A stretch of 64,000 bases of DNA, taken from positions 434,001 through 498,000 of the forward strand of contig JANPZW010000015.1 of NCBI GenBank assembly GCA_024707385.1. Direction: 5' to 3'. Every line of letters begins with the position of its first letter. Within the stretch, counting starts at the first letter, position 1. Below, in pieces: positions 8,957-18,785 of this stretch. The stretch is from Cellvibrionaceae bacterium. Lineage in GTDB: Bacteria; Pseudomonadota; Gammaproteobacteria; Pseudomonadales; Cellvibrionaceae. A program made the translations under genes and the position numbers. Below the pieces are notes generated by a model that made no database searches, had not been told where the DNA came from, and saw nothing but the letters and a program-made list of their open reading frames with translations.

Positions 8957-9372
8957 ATGCTGCAGATTTCCACCAATGTTGCGATTCCAGACGAGGAAAT
9001 CGAGCTGACCGCCGTGCGCGCCCAGGGGGCCGGTGGGCAGAACGTCAACAAAGTGTCTTCGGCAATCCATTTGCGTTTCGATATTGCCAATTCCAGCCTG
9101 CCGGATTTTTACAAAAGCCGATTGCTGGAATTAAAGGACAGTCGTATCACCAAGGACGGAGTGTTGATCATCAAGGCGCAGCAATTCCGCACGCAGGAGA
9201 AAAACCGGGAGGACGCGCTGGCGCGTTTGCAGGAGCTGATCAAAGACGCCGGCAAGGTGCAAAAAACCCGTTATGCCACCAAGCCCAGTAAAAGCAGCAA
9301 GCAAAAGCGCCTCGACGAAAAAACCGTGCGCGGCAAAATCAAATCACTGCGGGGAGGGTCTTGGACTCCTGA
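8957..9372 (+). CDS. arfB: Alternative ribosome-rescue factor ArfB (peptidyl-tRNA hydrolase), one-base indel near the 3' end
   Basis: Releases peptides from ribosomes stalled on non-stop mRNA. The N-terminal half carries the catalytic GGQ motif (RAQGAGGQNVNKV), and the C-terminal basic tail for the mRNA channel is present (RYATKPSKSSKQKR, RGKIKSLRG). As written, the frame runs far past the family length. Adding one G to the run at 9351-9354 gives the ending LRGRVLDS and a TGA at 9370-9372, for 138 residues, the usual size. The same correction also ends the convergent permease gene correctly, so the two genes overlap tail to tail by about 29 bases. Confidence 0.93.
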
Positions 9373-10434
9373 GGGCGGCACCTCGACCGGCGCTTCATGC
9401 AGCCACTCGCGCCACATGGCAACCAATAAGGCCATCAACACAGGCCCGATAAACAGTCCCACCAGTCCCATAGTTTTGACGCCGCCAATCAAGCCGAAGA
9501 AGGTTGGCAGAAAGGGGAGTTTGATAGGGCCGCCCACCAATCTGGGGCGCAGCGTCTTATCGACGATAAATAATTCCACACTTCCCCAGACGAACAAGCC
9601 TACACCAGCGGATACATTGCCCGTGCCTACCAAGTACAACGAAATCAGCGTGAAACTGATTGGGGCGCCGCCGGGAATCAGCGCCATAAAACCCGTCAGC
9701 ACACCAAAAGCCACCGGTGAAGGAACCCCGGCAATCCAATAGGCGATACCCAGCACCACACCTTCGCCCGCCGCTATAAGGCCCATACCGATAACCGTGG
9801 AGCTGACGGTTGCTGGCACTACACGGGAAAAACGCCGCCAGCGGGCCGGCAGAATGCGTTCACCCAAACGGTCCACCTGCGCGGCCACTGTGTGACCATC
9901 CTTGTAGAGGAAAAACAGGGTGATCAGCATAAACAACAGGGTCAGCAACAGGCTGAGCACATTGCTGCTCAGCGACCATATCCATTTTGAAATACCACCT
10001 ATGTTCTTTCCGCTCATAAGGCTGATCACGTAGGCGGGGGCGTGGGGTTCGTTCAGATAAAGGTTCCACTTCTCCGCCAGCCATTCGCCGCCGCCGGGCA
10101 GGTCGATCAGCCATTGGGGGGCGGGTATACCGTGCTGGTTGCCGGCGTGGAACCAGTGGATCCAGTTGCTGACTTCCTGTATCGCATAGGCAATGGCAAT
10201 GGAGATGGGAACGATGAGACACAGCAGAATCAGCCCGACGGCGATACTCGCCGCCAGGATGCGGCGATGGCCGCAGGCTTCGAGCATGCTTTGATAGAGC
10301 GGCCAGCTGGCGAAGCAGATGATCAGAGCGGCGAGTACCGGTACGGCAAAACCGCTGAAGAAAAACACACCGGCAACCAGGACCAATACCAGCAAAACAC
10401 GAGCGATAGTACTGTCGTTAAATAGTGGATTCAC
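9344..10434 (-). CDS. AI-2E family transporter (PerM/TqsA-type permease)
   Basis: Polytopic inner-membrane protein of about 363 residues. The family shape is clear: an N-terminal pair of helices (ARVLLVLVLVAGVFFF), a central soluble part with WLIDLPGGGEWLAEKW, then a cluster of helices with the conserved GLIAAGEGVVLGIAYWIAGV and ALIPGGAPISF. I prefer GTG 10434 (VNPLFNDSTIAR, with AAAGAGA upstream); the open frame goes on to 10560 without membrane features. With the one-base correction at 9351-9354 the protein ends QDPPPQ at a TGA (9344-9346); uncorrected, it runs to 9271 inside arfB. The transported substrate is unknown; family members include AI-2 exporters and Na+/H+ antiporters. Confidence 0.88.
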
Positions 10435-10565
10435 GGATTGTCTCTTTAAAGAAAGCCTGCGGAGCAAGCATCTGCAGAAGGCGGCGAGGCATATCGACAT
10501 CCAAGTTTTCGCCGCACACTTCGCCGCAGAAGAATGCGATCTAACATCACCTTGCATCAAGTATA

Positions 10566-10641
10566 GGCGTCGGGACGCGTAATACTACGAGAAGACCGAC
10601 GCCCGCACCATCTGTTCCAGGCTGTTTATGCATGTGCGGGC
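10566..10641. repeat. Two adjoining inverted repeats after the siderophore operon
   Basis: GGCGTCGG (10566-10573) pairs with CCGACGCC (10596-10603), and GCCCGCAC (10601-10608) pairs with GTGCGGGC (10634-10641). The two structures share three bases. They lie just beyond the stop of the ABC ATPase gene, where the long operon should end, and may form an end-of-transcript structure, though neither has a T tract. Confidence 0.45.
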
Positions 10642-10676
10642 CGTTGCGATATCTGGTCGATATTCGACGGATGCCG

Positions 10677-11569
10677 TTATGTCTCAGTAGCGAGAGCCGG
10701 CGTTTGTCCGGTATGGGAAAGGTGGGGGGATAAACCTGAGGAGAAGATCGCGGTATTGACCGCGCTGCGATATGCGTCGGCACTTGTGTGCTGACGAGTT
10801 TGCGTGCCGTCGGTAATCACCATTGGCCAGCCGAGACTGCATTTTTCCACTCGAGCCTTTATACCAAAAGCGTCCCACAACAGCCTGGTGGAAATGGTTT
10901 CCCGCGCGGGGCCAGCGGCGAGCAGCTGACCCTGGCTAAGCACGGCGATCCAGTCGCAAAAGCGCAGGGCGAGGTTTATGTCGTGTATGGCGGTAACGGC
11001 GATGGCACCAGTGGCGCGGCAGATATCGTGCAGCAGTTCCAGGACGCGCAGCTGCCAGCGCATATCCAGAGCGGACGTGGGCTCATCCAGCAACATTAAT
11101 TGTGGGCGACGCACCAGCACCTGGGCCAATCCCACCATTTGGCGCTGACCGCCGGAGAGCGTGCTGAGCGGCCGCAGGGCGAGGTCGACGATACCCAGTT
11201 GGTCCAGCACCGCCTGGATATCTTTATCGACCATGGCGCTCGACAGGTCCGGGCGCAAAGCGCGATAGCCGCTGCACAATGCCTCCCAGACCAGCAGGCT
11301 GGTACTTTGCGGCAGAGATTGAGGCAGATATCCGACTTGATGAACCCGTTGTGTGGCGGACATTCCCAGCAGGTCGCTGTCGTTCAGCCAGACTTTGCCT
11401 CTCGCCGCTTGCAGGCTGCCAGAGATTTCAGCAGGGTGGACTTGCCCACGGCGTTGGCGCCGAGCAGAGCCACCAGTTTTCCGGGCCCGACCGGCTCCAT
11501 CTGGAGATCGTGCAGGACGCACCGTTTACCGTATGCGACATTCAATTGCTCGATGGTCAAACCGGTCAT
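10677..11569 (-). CDS. Ferric-siderophore ABC importer ATPase (FecE/FepC-type), one-base indel
   Basis: Drives ferric-siderophore uptake through the inner membrane with the FecCD-like permease encoded just upstream. The start ATG 11569 overlaps the permease stop (ATGA) behind GGAGGTG. Walker A is GANAVGKSTLL, the signature is LSGGQRQMVGLAQ, Walker B is LMLLDEPTSALD, and the switch His is in AIHDINLALR. The frame breaks at about 11408-11413, between STLLKSL and SLQAARGKVWL; one added base (GG to GGG) restores a 297-residue protein. It is the last gene of the siderophore operon. Confidence 0.9.
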
Positions 11570-12648
11570 GCAACACCTCCGCGCCGGGACAGAATCAGGG
11601 CCAAAAATAGGGGAATGCCGATCAGGGCGGTCACCACTCCAACCGGCAGAACCACACCGGGTACCAGGATTTTGCTGATTACAGAGGCGAAGCTCATCAA
11701 CAATGCGCCAGCGAGGGCGCTCGCCGGCAGGTAGAAACGGTGATCCTCGCCAAAAACCAGACGAGCCATATGGGGCGCGACCAAGCCGATAAAACCGATT
11801 TCCCCGACAAACGCGATGGCCACACCAGTGAGCAGGCTGGCGCGCAACAGAACGCGCATACGCAAACGCTCCACAGCGATACCCAGGCTGCGGGCGTGGT
11901 CCTCGCCATTGCGCAAGGTGGTCAGCAGCCAAACACTGCGCAGAGCGAACGGCAGGCAGATGGCCAGTATCGCCGCCACTATGCCGACTTTACTCCAGGT
12001 CGCACGGGCAAGGCTGCCCATGGTCCAGAACACGATCTGCTGCACCGTATCTGCGCTGGCGACGTATTGCACCAGCCAGATCAGCGAGTTCATGGTGAAA
12101 TACACCGCTATGCCAAACAGCACCAGGGTGCCGACGCCCGCGCCGTAAAACCTGGCCAGCAGTTGAATCAGCATGGTGGAGGCCGCAGCAAATATGAAGG
12201 CCGCTACCGGCACCAGCACGTTTAACGGTATGAAGGTGACGGCGCCGCCAAAGGCAATCGCCAGAGCAGCGCCCAGACATGCGGCCGAGGCGACGCCAAG
12301 GGTGAAGGGGCTGGCGAGCGGGTTGTTCAGCACCGTCTGCATCTCCGCGCCGGCCAAGCCCAAACAGCCTCCCACCATCACCGCCATAAGCGCATAGGGC
12401 AGGCGGATATCCCACAGAATGACCGCTTGCGCCTGGTTGAGCTTCTCCGGATTCAGCAGTCCGCCGAGAACGTCCTTCAAGCCAAACGCGGCGGGGCCGG
12501 TGGTGAGGTCGGTTGCGACCAGGATCAGGACGGTCAGGCCGAGCGCGCATAACAACAGCCAGCGGCGGTACAGCAGGGCGCGATACTGTTCTGCCACAGA
12601 TGCGGCTGGCGGTTCTGCTGATGATGAATTCAGCTCTGCGTAATTCAT
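11566..12648 (-). CDS. Ferric-siderophore ABC importer permease (FecCD family)
   Basis: Intact 360-residue inner-membrane channel of the BtuC/FecCD type. Typical segments are VILWDIRLPYALMAVMVGG, GAEMQTVLNNPLASPFTLGV, GTLVLFGIAV and the coupling region GEIGFIGLVAPHMARLVFG. It is one subunit that likely works as a homodimer, since only one permease gene is present. The start ATG overlaps the stop of the binding protein gene (ATGA), and its own stop overlaps the ATPase start, so translation is coupled through all three genes. Confidence 0.95.
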   Translation of the reverse strand: MNYAELNSSSAEPPAASVAEQYRALLYRRWLLLCALGLTVLILVATDLTTGPAAFGLKDVLGGLLNPEKLNQAQAVILWDIRLPYALMAVMVGGCLGLAGAEMQTVLNNPLASPFTLGVASAACLGAALAIAFGGAVTFIPLNVLVPVAAFIFAAASTMLIQLLARFYGAGVGTLVLFGIAVYFTMNSLIWLVQYVASADTVQQIVFWTMGSLARATWSKVGIVAAILAICLPFALRSVWLLTTLRNGEDHARSLGIAVERLRMRVLLRASLLTGVAIAFVGEIGFIGLVAPHMARLVFGEDHRFYLPASALAGALLMSFASVISKILVPGVVLPVGVVTALIGIPLFLALILSRRGGVA

Positions 12649-13961
12649 GGTGGCAGGCTCGCTGTTGCTGTTGTTGCTGTTGTTGCTGTTGTTGCTATCG
12701 TGGCCGGCGTGGCTTTTTTATCTAGAGCGGCGATAGCAGCGGTTTTGACCGGTTTCATCCCTACCCAATAAATGCCTTGAAAGGGTACAGGCTGAAAATC
12801 CCGATAAAAATCCGCCAGCAGTGCGGTGGGTTCAATATCCGCGAATGCTTCCGGGTGCAGCCACTTCGCCAGGGCGACAAGAGCGGTGACGTTGAACGGC
12901 GAGTTATAAAAATGGTGCCAGATGCCAAACATATCGTCACGCTGCACAGCGGTTAGATTGCGCACCATCGTGGCGTTGGTGGCGCGTTGCAACGAGTCGC
13001 GCGCCTGCATTTCACTAACGTCCGGCCCCAGCATCACGAATGGACTGGCGGCGCCGCTCTGCTTTGCCGAACCTATTGCGGTGGCGAGATATTTGTCCGG
13101 TTGCCGGGCGAGCAGATGTTCAATATTCACGTTGCCCACATTGCCCGGTATCAGCTCCGCGCCCATATGTCTGCCGCCGGCAGCTTGCAGCAGTGTGCCC
13201 AACATGGTGTGTCCCATGGTTTCGCAGCACTCCGGAAAAAGCCCGACTTTGCTATGCAAAAAAACCAGCGGGCGCTTTTCCTGCGGAATGGGGATGACGC
13301 GATCACTCACGGTTTGCAGAATTTTCTTATAGCGCTCATCAAATTCCCGAGCCGCTTTTTCATTGCCAAATAGTTGCCCAAGAATCTGCACACTTTGTTG
13401 GGTATGTTTGAGCGGTGCCTCGCGAAAATCGATAAATACCACCGGAATTCCGGCCGCCTCCAATTGATTCAGCATTTCTTTATCGTGCGGCGAGGGACCG
13501 TGACCGCTGATACCAAAAAGTGCGACGTCCGGCATCAGGCTAATGGTTTTTTCCACGCTGAAGCTGGACGCTTCACCTTTGCCCACCAGAGGGATTTTCT
13601 CGATTTCGGGAAATCGTTCGGAATAAATTGCCCACGTGGCCGGGTCGTACTGTTTGAGGTCGGCCTGCATACCTTTGATACGGCTGATCGCGGCATCCTC
13701 TACAACTATGCCCAGGGCAGGAATAAATCGGCTTTCCCCCAAAATCAGTGCGTTAATGTCTTTTGCCACCGTTACCTGGCGGCCGAGAATATCGGTGATC
13801 TGCTGTGTGTCTTTTGCGGCGTGAGCACCTTTTTCAGCGAGAGCACTTTTTGCATCGAGAGCACTTTTTGTATCGAGAGCACTTTTAGCATCAAGAGCTG
13901 TGGCCGTGGCAATCAATAGCAGAAGGCTCAGATTGCGACCTAAAAATTTAGCAAGTTCCAT
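12645..13961 (-). CDS. Periplasmic ferric-siderophore binding protein (FecB/FepB-like)
   Basis: Predicted 438-residue periplasmic protein with a signal peptide (FLGRNLSLLLLIATATA) and a class III substrate-binding fold (DILGRQVTVAKDINALILG; FSVEKTISLMPDVALFG; GIPVVFIDFRE; NIEHLLARQPDKYLAT). It should bind the ferric siderophore and hand it to the FecCD-like permease. Two oddities are visible: the mature N-terminus starts with near-identical seven-residue repeats (SALDAK type), and the C-terminus ends in a Thr/Ala repeat tail. Both come from in-frame DNA repeats. The protein is longer than most relatives because of these tails. The gene follows the MFS gene with no gap. Confidence 0.9.
   Translation of the reverse strand: MELAKFLGRNLSLLLLIATATALDAKSALDTKSALDAKSALAEKGAHAAKDTQQITDILGRQVTVAKDINALILGESRFIPALGIVVEDAAISRIKGMQADLKQYDPATWAIYSERFPEIEKIPLVGKGEASSFSVEKTISLMPDVALFGISGHGPSPHDKEMLNQLEAAGIPVVFIDFREAPLKHTQQSVQILGQLFGNEKAAREFDERYKKILQTVSDRVIPIPQEKRPLVFLHSKVGLFPECCETMGHTMLGTLLQAAGGRHMGAELIPGNVGNVNIEHLLARQPDKYLATAIGSAKQSGAASPFVMLGPDVSEMQARDSLQRATNATMVRNLTAVQRDDMFGIWHHFYNSPFNVTALVALAKWLHPEAFADIEPTALLADFYRDFQPVPFQGIYWVGMKPVKTAAIAALDKKATPATIATTATTATTATASLPP
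12659..12705 (-). repeat. 9-bp tandem repeat at the 3' end of the binding protein gene
   Basis: The plus strand reads as repeats of gctgttgtt, about five imperfect copies, encoding the Thr/Ala tail. The unit is a multiple of three, so copy-number change would not shift the frame. The repeat ends about ten bases before the overlapping permease start. Confidence 0.8.
13823..13893 (-). repeat. 21-bp tandem repeat at the 5' end of the binding protein gene
   Basis: About three and a half copies of a 21-base unit (plus-strand core agcactttttgcatcgag) encode the repeated SALDAK-type heptads just after the signal peptide. The unit length keeps the reading frame, so the length of the mature N-terminal extension could vary between strains. 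Confidence 0.85.
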
Positions 13962-15162
13962 TTATGACCTCATCAGGGGATTGGCCCCGTAAAACAGATG
14001 GTAAAAATAACCTCCCACCAACGAGAGGGCGGTGATGCTGAACACCAAAATGCCGGCCCACTGAAAAAGATTGGCGTAACCGGCGGCCTCCACAACCGGT
14101 TGGGTGAGCAAGGGACAAATAAACTGGCCGATAAAAAAGCAGCTCGTCAGTCCGCCCATCACCCGTCCGCGCAGCGTGGGTGGAGTGGCCGACAGCAACC
14201 AGATGACCACGTTGGGGCGCATCAAACCCAGACCAACACCGCTTAAGGCCAGTGCTAACAGGGCGAGTTCTGCACTCTCCACACGACCCAGTGTGCAGAA
14301 ACCGATAGCCAACAGCAGCAAACCTGTGCGGTGAATAAAGGGAAAACTCAGTCGCGCTTGAAAGCGGTGATAAAGCAGCGAACAGCTGGACATGACCAAC
14401 AGCATAAATGCGATGGCGAAACCGGCGTGCATGCCGCTATTGATTCCCAGCTCCGGCGCATAAAAAGGCAGATGCACCGGGACCATATAGAGGAGCAATA
14501 GCTCCACCACCGCGAGTGAGTAACACAGGATCGTTATGGGGGCGGATGCCCGGCCGCTGGATGCTGCGATGTTGCCGTCGGACTCTTGATGAACGGGTTT
14601 ATTAAAGAACAACAGCGCTGCGGGTAAAACCAGAAAGGCGATGCCGTAAAGTAGGAACGGTGTGGTCCAGTGCCATTCCGCCAGCATGCCGCCCAGGGCG
14701 ACAAAAGCCACGCCGCCAAAACCACCAAAAGCTGCCATCAAGCCCATATAACGGCTGCGCTCCTGGCCCTGGAAATAATCCGCCACCAACGTGGTGCAGG
14801 TCACCATCACGCCGGCAACGGCAATGCCGAGAAAAAATTCGACTTATCAGCAAGCCGTAGAGTGACTGTTCCAGAAAAAATCCGGCGATGCCGGTGATGC
14901 CGTAGGCGGTTATGGCGCCGATCAACAGTTTTTTCTTATCCCAGCGATCCAGTAACAGGCCGATCAGCGGTGCACATGCCGCGATCATCAATCCCGGTAT
15001 CGCCAGGACCATTTTCACGAGCAATTCCGCTTGCACGATGGCGGCAAACGTTTTTTCCATCGCGGGCAGTGCGGGTGCGATGGTGGCGCCGGCCATGACC
15101 GTCATGGTGCTGGCCAGCAGGAGGGTGATATTGCGCGCGCGGAGCCGTCGAGTGGACATCAA
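13962..15162 (-). CDS. MFS transporter, probable siderophore exporter, one-base indel
   Basis: Predicted 12-helix major facilitator of about 399 residues. The first part reads STRRLRARNITLLLASTMTV and includes the loop LLDRWDKKKLLIG typical of MFS drug/siderophore exporters; the second begins GVMVTCTTLVADYFQGQERS. The frame breaks in an A run at 14832-14837 (six A); removing one gives ISRIFLGIAVAGVMVT, which fits a helix. Position inside a siderophore operon, between biosynthesis and import genes, points to export of the finished siderophore; the substrate is inferred from context. The gene ends one base before the binding protein start. Confidence 0.85.
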
Positions 15163-15173
15163 TCCGTTCCTCT

Positions 15174-16585
15174 TTATTTAGGTCGGATGCGCGCGCGCAC
15201 CGATTGTGTGGCTTGTTGGTAATCCGCAAACAACTCGGCCTCGTCGAATCGCGTGCTGCGGCCGTGGTGCACCACCAGTTCGCCGGCCACCATCACCGAG
15301 TCGACATCTTTGCTGCCGCCAGCGATCAGAAATGTGCGCAAAGGATGATGGCCGCCGCGATAGCGCCAGTCATCCATGTCCACCAGTACCAGATCCGCTT
15401 GTTTGCCCGGTTCAATAGAGCCGATTTGGTCGCCCCAGCCCAATGCGTTCGCGCCGTTGCGCGTGGCGGTGAGCAGCGCAGTGGTGGGCGGGCAGGTGGT
15501 GTTGTCGTTGGTGGCTTCGTTGTGGCCGAGGTGGGCGGCGCGCATGGCTTCCGGCATGCCGCCGATATAAGTGATACCGCCATCGGTGCTGCAGGAGACC
15601 GGCGCGCCGTCGCGCAGGAAGCGGGCGATTTGGCGGGTTTCACTGGTGCTACTCTCACCGAGCATTCCGTAATGGGCGGGGGAGTGGCAGATGTGCACGC
15701 CGGTCTCCAACAGGCGCTGATATTCCCGCTCCGTGGCATGGTTGGTATGCACCGCGATCAAACGATGTGTGAGCAGGCCTAGGGCGTCGAAACGTTCGAT
15801 AGCCGTGCGGCCGAAAACGGCTTTTACCGCCGCAGCCTCGTTGCGCAGGGGCGCCAGATGCGTGGCGTAAGGAGACTGGTAACGCGCCGCTATTTCGCCC
15901 ATGGCAATCAATTGCTCATCCGAACTGCCGAAGGCCCCATCACCGACGGCATGCCGCCGATCAAACCGGAAGGGTGCTGATTCCAGCGATCCATCAAGGC
16001 CTCCCAGTCGTCGACCTGCTCCTGGGTATCGGCGATTTTTTGATAAGTGGTGGCGCCTGCGGGCAGCATGATGTCTGACCCCCAGCGGCTGACGCGAATG
16101 CGCATACCCAAATCCAACGCCGCCTGTGCCATACCGTCCGCGGTGTTGGCTGAACCCACATCCCCCAGGGCGGTGGTACCGGAACGCAATTGCGTCCATA
16201 GGCTCCAGCGTGCGATCGCCACGGCTTCATCTGGCGAGAGGCGTTTACCCACTCCTGCAATAAATCCGAACATGGCTCCTAGAGCGGCAATGTCGCCACC
16301 TTTAGCGTAGGGAGTGGTGGTGAGATGGGAGTCGTCCGGTTGTTCGTCGTTCGGCGCGGCGAGGCTTTCATGCCAATGGGGATTCACAAATCCCGGCAAA
16401 ACTAATTTGCCGCTCGCGTTCAGCGTCTGATCGCAGGGCGGTTCGTCTTTGCCAACTTCACCTAGCGCCGCAATACGTTTGCCGATTATCTGCACCCAAC
16501 TGTTGGCGATGTAGGGTTGCAGCGGATTGGCGGTGTAGAGAAATCCTCCGCGAATTAAGCAGCTTTTTTCTTCGCGATTGAACAT
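15174..16585 (-). CDS. mxcM: Amidohydrolase-superfamily enzyme, MxcM-like (predicted imidazoline formation), one-base indel
   Basis: About 470 residues, resembling the TrzN/chlorohydrolase branch of the amidohydrolase superfamily. Metal-site motifs are PGFVNPHWHES (His70, His72), a His in AVHTNHATE, a further His in HICHSPAHYG, and the Asp of CSTDGG. The frame breaks in CCCC at 15935-15938; one added base gives SVMGAFGSSDEQL and full length. I start at ATG 16585 (MFNREEK); the upstream open frame has no homology-like features. In pseudochelin biosynthesis an amidohydrolase, MxcM, closes an imidazoline ring on myxochelin B. Its place next to an MxcL-like aminotransferase supports the same role, which is inferred. 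A deaminase of unrelated use is the alternative. Confidence 0.8.
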
Positions 16586-16733
16586 TTCCCGGTGATCGAC
16601 AGAGCGATCGTTGGAGGATTTGTCGTTGCCACTGTTTTTCACCGCGCGCAAAAAAACGCATCCGCAGATTTCCCCACCGCCCGAGTCGGGGAAATATTGG
16701 ATAGCGCGGGAAAATGGCGCAGGCAGGTGCAAT

Positions 16734-18020
16734 TCATACTGTAGCTCCAGCGGCAACCTGCGCGGCTTGCGCAGCGAACAATCCCGCGCGCTGCATAGCT
16801 GATAATGCACCTCGCGCAGCTTGGATCGTGTGCACAATATGCGCTTCGGTGTGGGCGCTGCTGATGAAATTCACATCCCGGCGCAGCAGCACTCCGCGCG
16901 CAGCCATTTCCGCGACGAAAGGCTCGGCAAATTTCACATGCTCCTGCGGATTGCGAGAAAACAGGAACATGGGAATTGCATCGTAACCAACGACCGTTAA
17001 CGGCGTCCCCAATTCAGCAGCGACAGAATTAACGCCGTTTTTTAATTGTCGCCCCAATTCGGCGATGTGCTGGATATAACCGCTGGTACGATATTCGTCG
17101 ATGGCCGCGACGCACATTTCCAGGGATAGCATTTCACCACCGAAAGTGGTGGACACCTGCAATTTTTCCATCTGCGACATCAGTTCACGCCGGCCGGTAA
17201 CGGCCGACAACGGCATGCCAGCAGCCAGTCCCTTGGACAAAGTCACAAGATCCGCGCGCACATTGAAATATTCTTGCGCACCGCCAAGGGCAAGGCGAAA
17301 GCCGGTGACCACCTCATCCAAAATAAACAGCACGTCTTTTTCTTTGCAGAGATTGCGAAGTTGATTGACGAATTCGGGCGTCAATGTGCGGTTATAGGGC
17401 ACCGATAATAAAATGGCAGCAAGCTGTTCATATTCCTTGCTGACTAACTCCAAAAGTGGTTGCTCATCCTGCGGAGTAAACAGCGGCATACGCGTGGTGT
17501 AGCGCTGAATCATTTCCGGTACACCGGGGGTGTCGAACATGTAATGGTCGTGCCAGCCGTTATAGCCGACGGTGATGATTTTTTCTTTGCCGGTAATAAA
17601 ACGAGCCAGTCGTACGGCGGCCGAATTGGCATCGGCACCGGTTTTAAAAAAACGCGCTTGTTCGGCGCCTGGAATAATTTCTGTCAATGCGCGCGCCGCC
17701 GTGATTTCCACAGGTGTGGGCAGAGAGTGAATAATTCCCTTGGCGAGATTGTCCGTAATGGCTTTTACCACCGCAGGATGGTTGTGTCCGAGCGCGTTGG
17801 CGCCCAGGCCACAGATGTAATCAATGTAGCGATTGCCATCCACATCCGTCACTTCTGCACCTTGGCCGCTCTGCAAATAAACGGGGAAACGGCCGAGGGC
17901 AAATTGCTCGGGCTTTTTCATCATCGACTGGGTGAATCCCGCTACCAATTCGCGGCCCTCCGCCATGAGTTGCTGCGAACGGGAGAAATTCAAAGTCGGT
18001 TCTTGATAGACGCTATTCAT
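16734..18020 (-). CDS. mxcL: Class III PLP aminotransferase, MxcL-like (glutamate-1-semialdehyde aminotransferase type)
   Basis: Intact 428-residue aminotransferase of the glutamate-1-semialdehyde aminomutase group. Motifs seen are IDYICGLGANALGHNHP, the cofactor-binding DEVVTGFR (Asp235, Glu236) and the Schiff-base Lys263 in LVTLSKGLAAGMP. In myxochelin biosynthesis MxcL turns the aldehyde released by the NRPS reductase domain into a primary amine (myxochelin B). Here the gene sits in a siderophore operon whose NRPS has such a reductase, so the same role is a strong inference. A true HemL role is unlikely given the context. The gene precedes the amidohydrolase gene by about 150 bases. Confidence 0.88.
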   Translation of the reverse strand: MNSVYQEPTLNFSRSQQLMAEGRELVAGFTQSMMKKPEQFALGRFPVYLQSGQGAEVTDVDGNRYIDYICGLGANALGHNHPAVVKAITDNLAKGIIHSLPTPVEITAARALTEIIPGAEQARFFKTGADANSAAVRLARFITGKEKIITVGYNGWHDHYMFDTPGVPEMIQRYTTRMPLFTPQDEQPLLELVSKEYEQLAAILLSVPYNRTLTPEFVNQLRNLCKEKDVLFILDEVVTGFRLALGGAQEYFNVRADLVTLSKGLAAGMPLSAVTGRRELMSQMEKLQVSTTFGGEMLSLEMCVAAIDEYRTSGYIQHIAELGRQLKNGVNSVAAELGTPLTVVGYDAIPMFLFSRNPQEHVKFAEPFVAEMAARGVLLRRDVNFISSAHTEAHIVHTIQAARGALSAMQRAGLFAAQAAQVAAGATV

Positions 18021-18035
18021 AAAAGAATCCTTGAT

Positions 18036-18785
18036 TTAACAACCCAGAGTTGCGCCGCCGTCCACCAGAATCGATTCCAGCGTGATATGAGCGGCATTGG
18101 AAGACAGTAAAAAAAGCACCACCGCGGCGATATTTTCCGCAGAGGCAATACGTTGCAGGGGAATTCCGAGACGGTAGTTTTCCGCCGAACCGGCGATGAC
18201 GTTTTTTGCACCTTGCGCCTCCGTCCACAATTGCTGTTGCATGGCAGTGTCGGTTGAGCCGGGTGCGACAATATTGCAGCGGATATTGGCATGTGCCAAT
18301 TCCAGGCCCAGGCATTTCAGCATGTGCGATGTAGCCGCCTTGGACGCGGCGTAAGCGCCCATGCCGATGCGCGGTACGGAAGCGGCGTTGGAACTGACCG
18401 CCACTATAGCGCCACGCCGGCGCGGCAACATTCTTCGGCCGACCGCGCGGCAGACATTAAAAGCACCTGTGGTATTGACGGCAAATGTGCGCTGCCAATC
18501 CTCGTCGTTGCATTCGAGTAGCGATCCCACGCGCAGAATCCCCGCGACATTGACCAAGTAGTCAATTTCGCCGAGTCTCTCTTCGACCGCGCTGATGGTT
18601 TGATCGACCGCTTTGCTATCGGTCACGTCGATTAAAAACTGATGATCGCCCGCGTGGGAAAATTCAATATCCAGCGCCGCAACTTTTGCGCCGGAATTTC
18701 GCAAAGCATCGGCAACGGTTTGGCCGATGCCGCGACCGGCGCCGGTGACTACCGCGATTTTTTGCTGAAACTCATTGGCGACCAT
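18036..18785 (-). CDS. entA: 2,3-dihydro-2,3-dihydroxybenzoate dehydrogenase (EntA/MxcC type)
   Basis: Oxidises 2,3-dihydro-2,3-dihydroxybenzoate to 2,3-dihydroxybenzoate with NAD+, the last step in making the catechol unit. The 249-residue short-chain dehydrogenase has the cofactor motif VVTGAGRGIGQ, NVAGIL, the active-site Ser in AVSSNAAS, and the YAASKAA Tyr/Lys pair. The start codon lies directly against the stop of the siderophore reductase gene, so the two are probably translated together. All four catechol genes (entA, B, C and E) are in this operon. Confidence 0.95.
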   Translation of the reverse strand: MVANEFQQKIAVVTGAGRGIGQTVADALRNSGAKVAALDIEFSHAGDHQFLIDVTDSKAVDQTISAVEERLGEIDYLVNVAGILRVGSLLECNDEDWQRTFAVNTTGAFNVCRAVGRRMLPRRRGAIVAVSSNAASVPRIGMGAYAASKAATSHMLKCLGLELAHANIRCNIVAPGSTDTAMQQQLWTEAQGAKNVIAGSAENYRLGIPLQRIASAENIAAVVLFLLSSNAAHITLESILVDGGATLGC

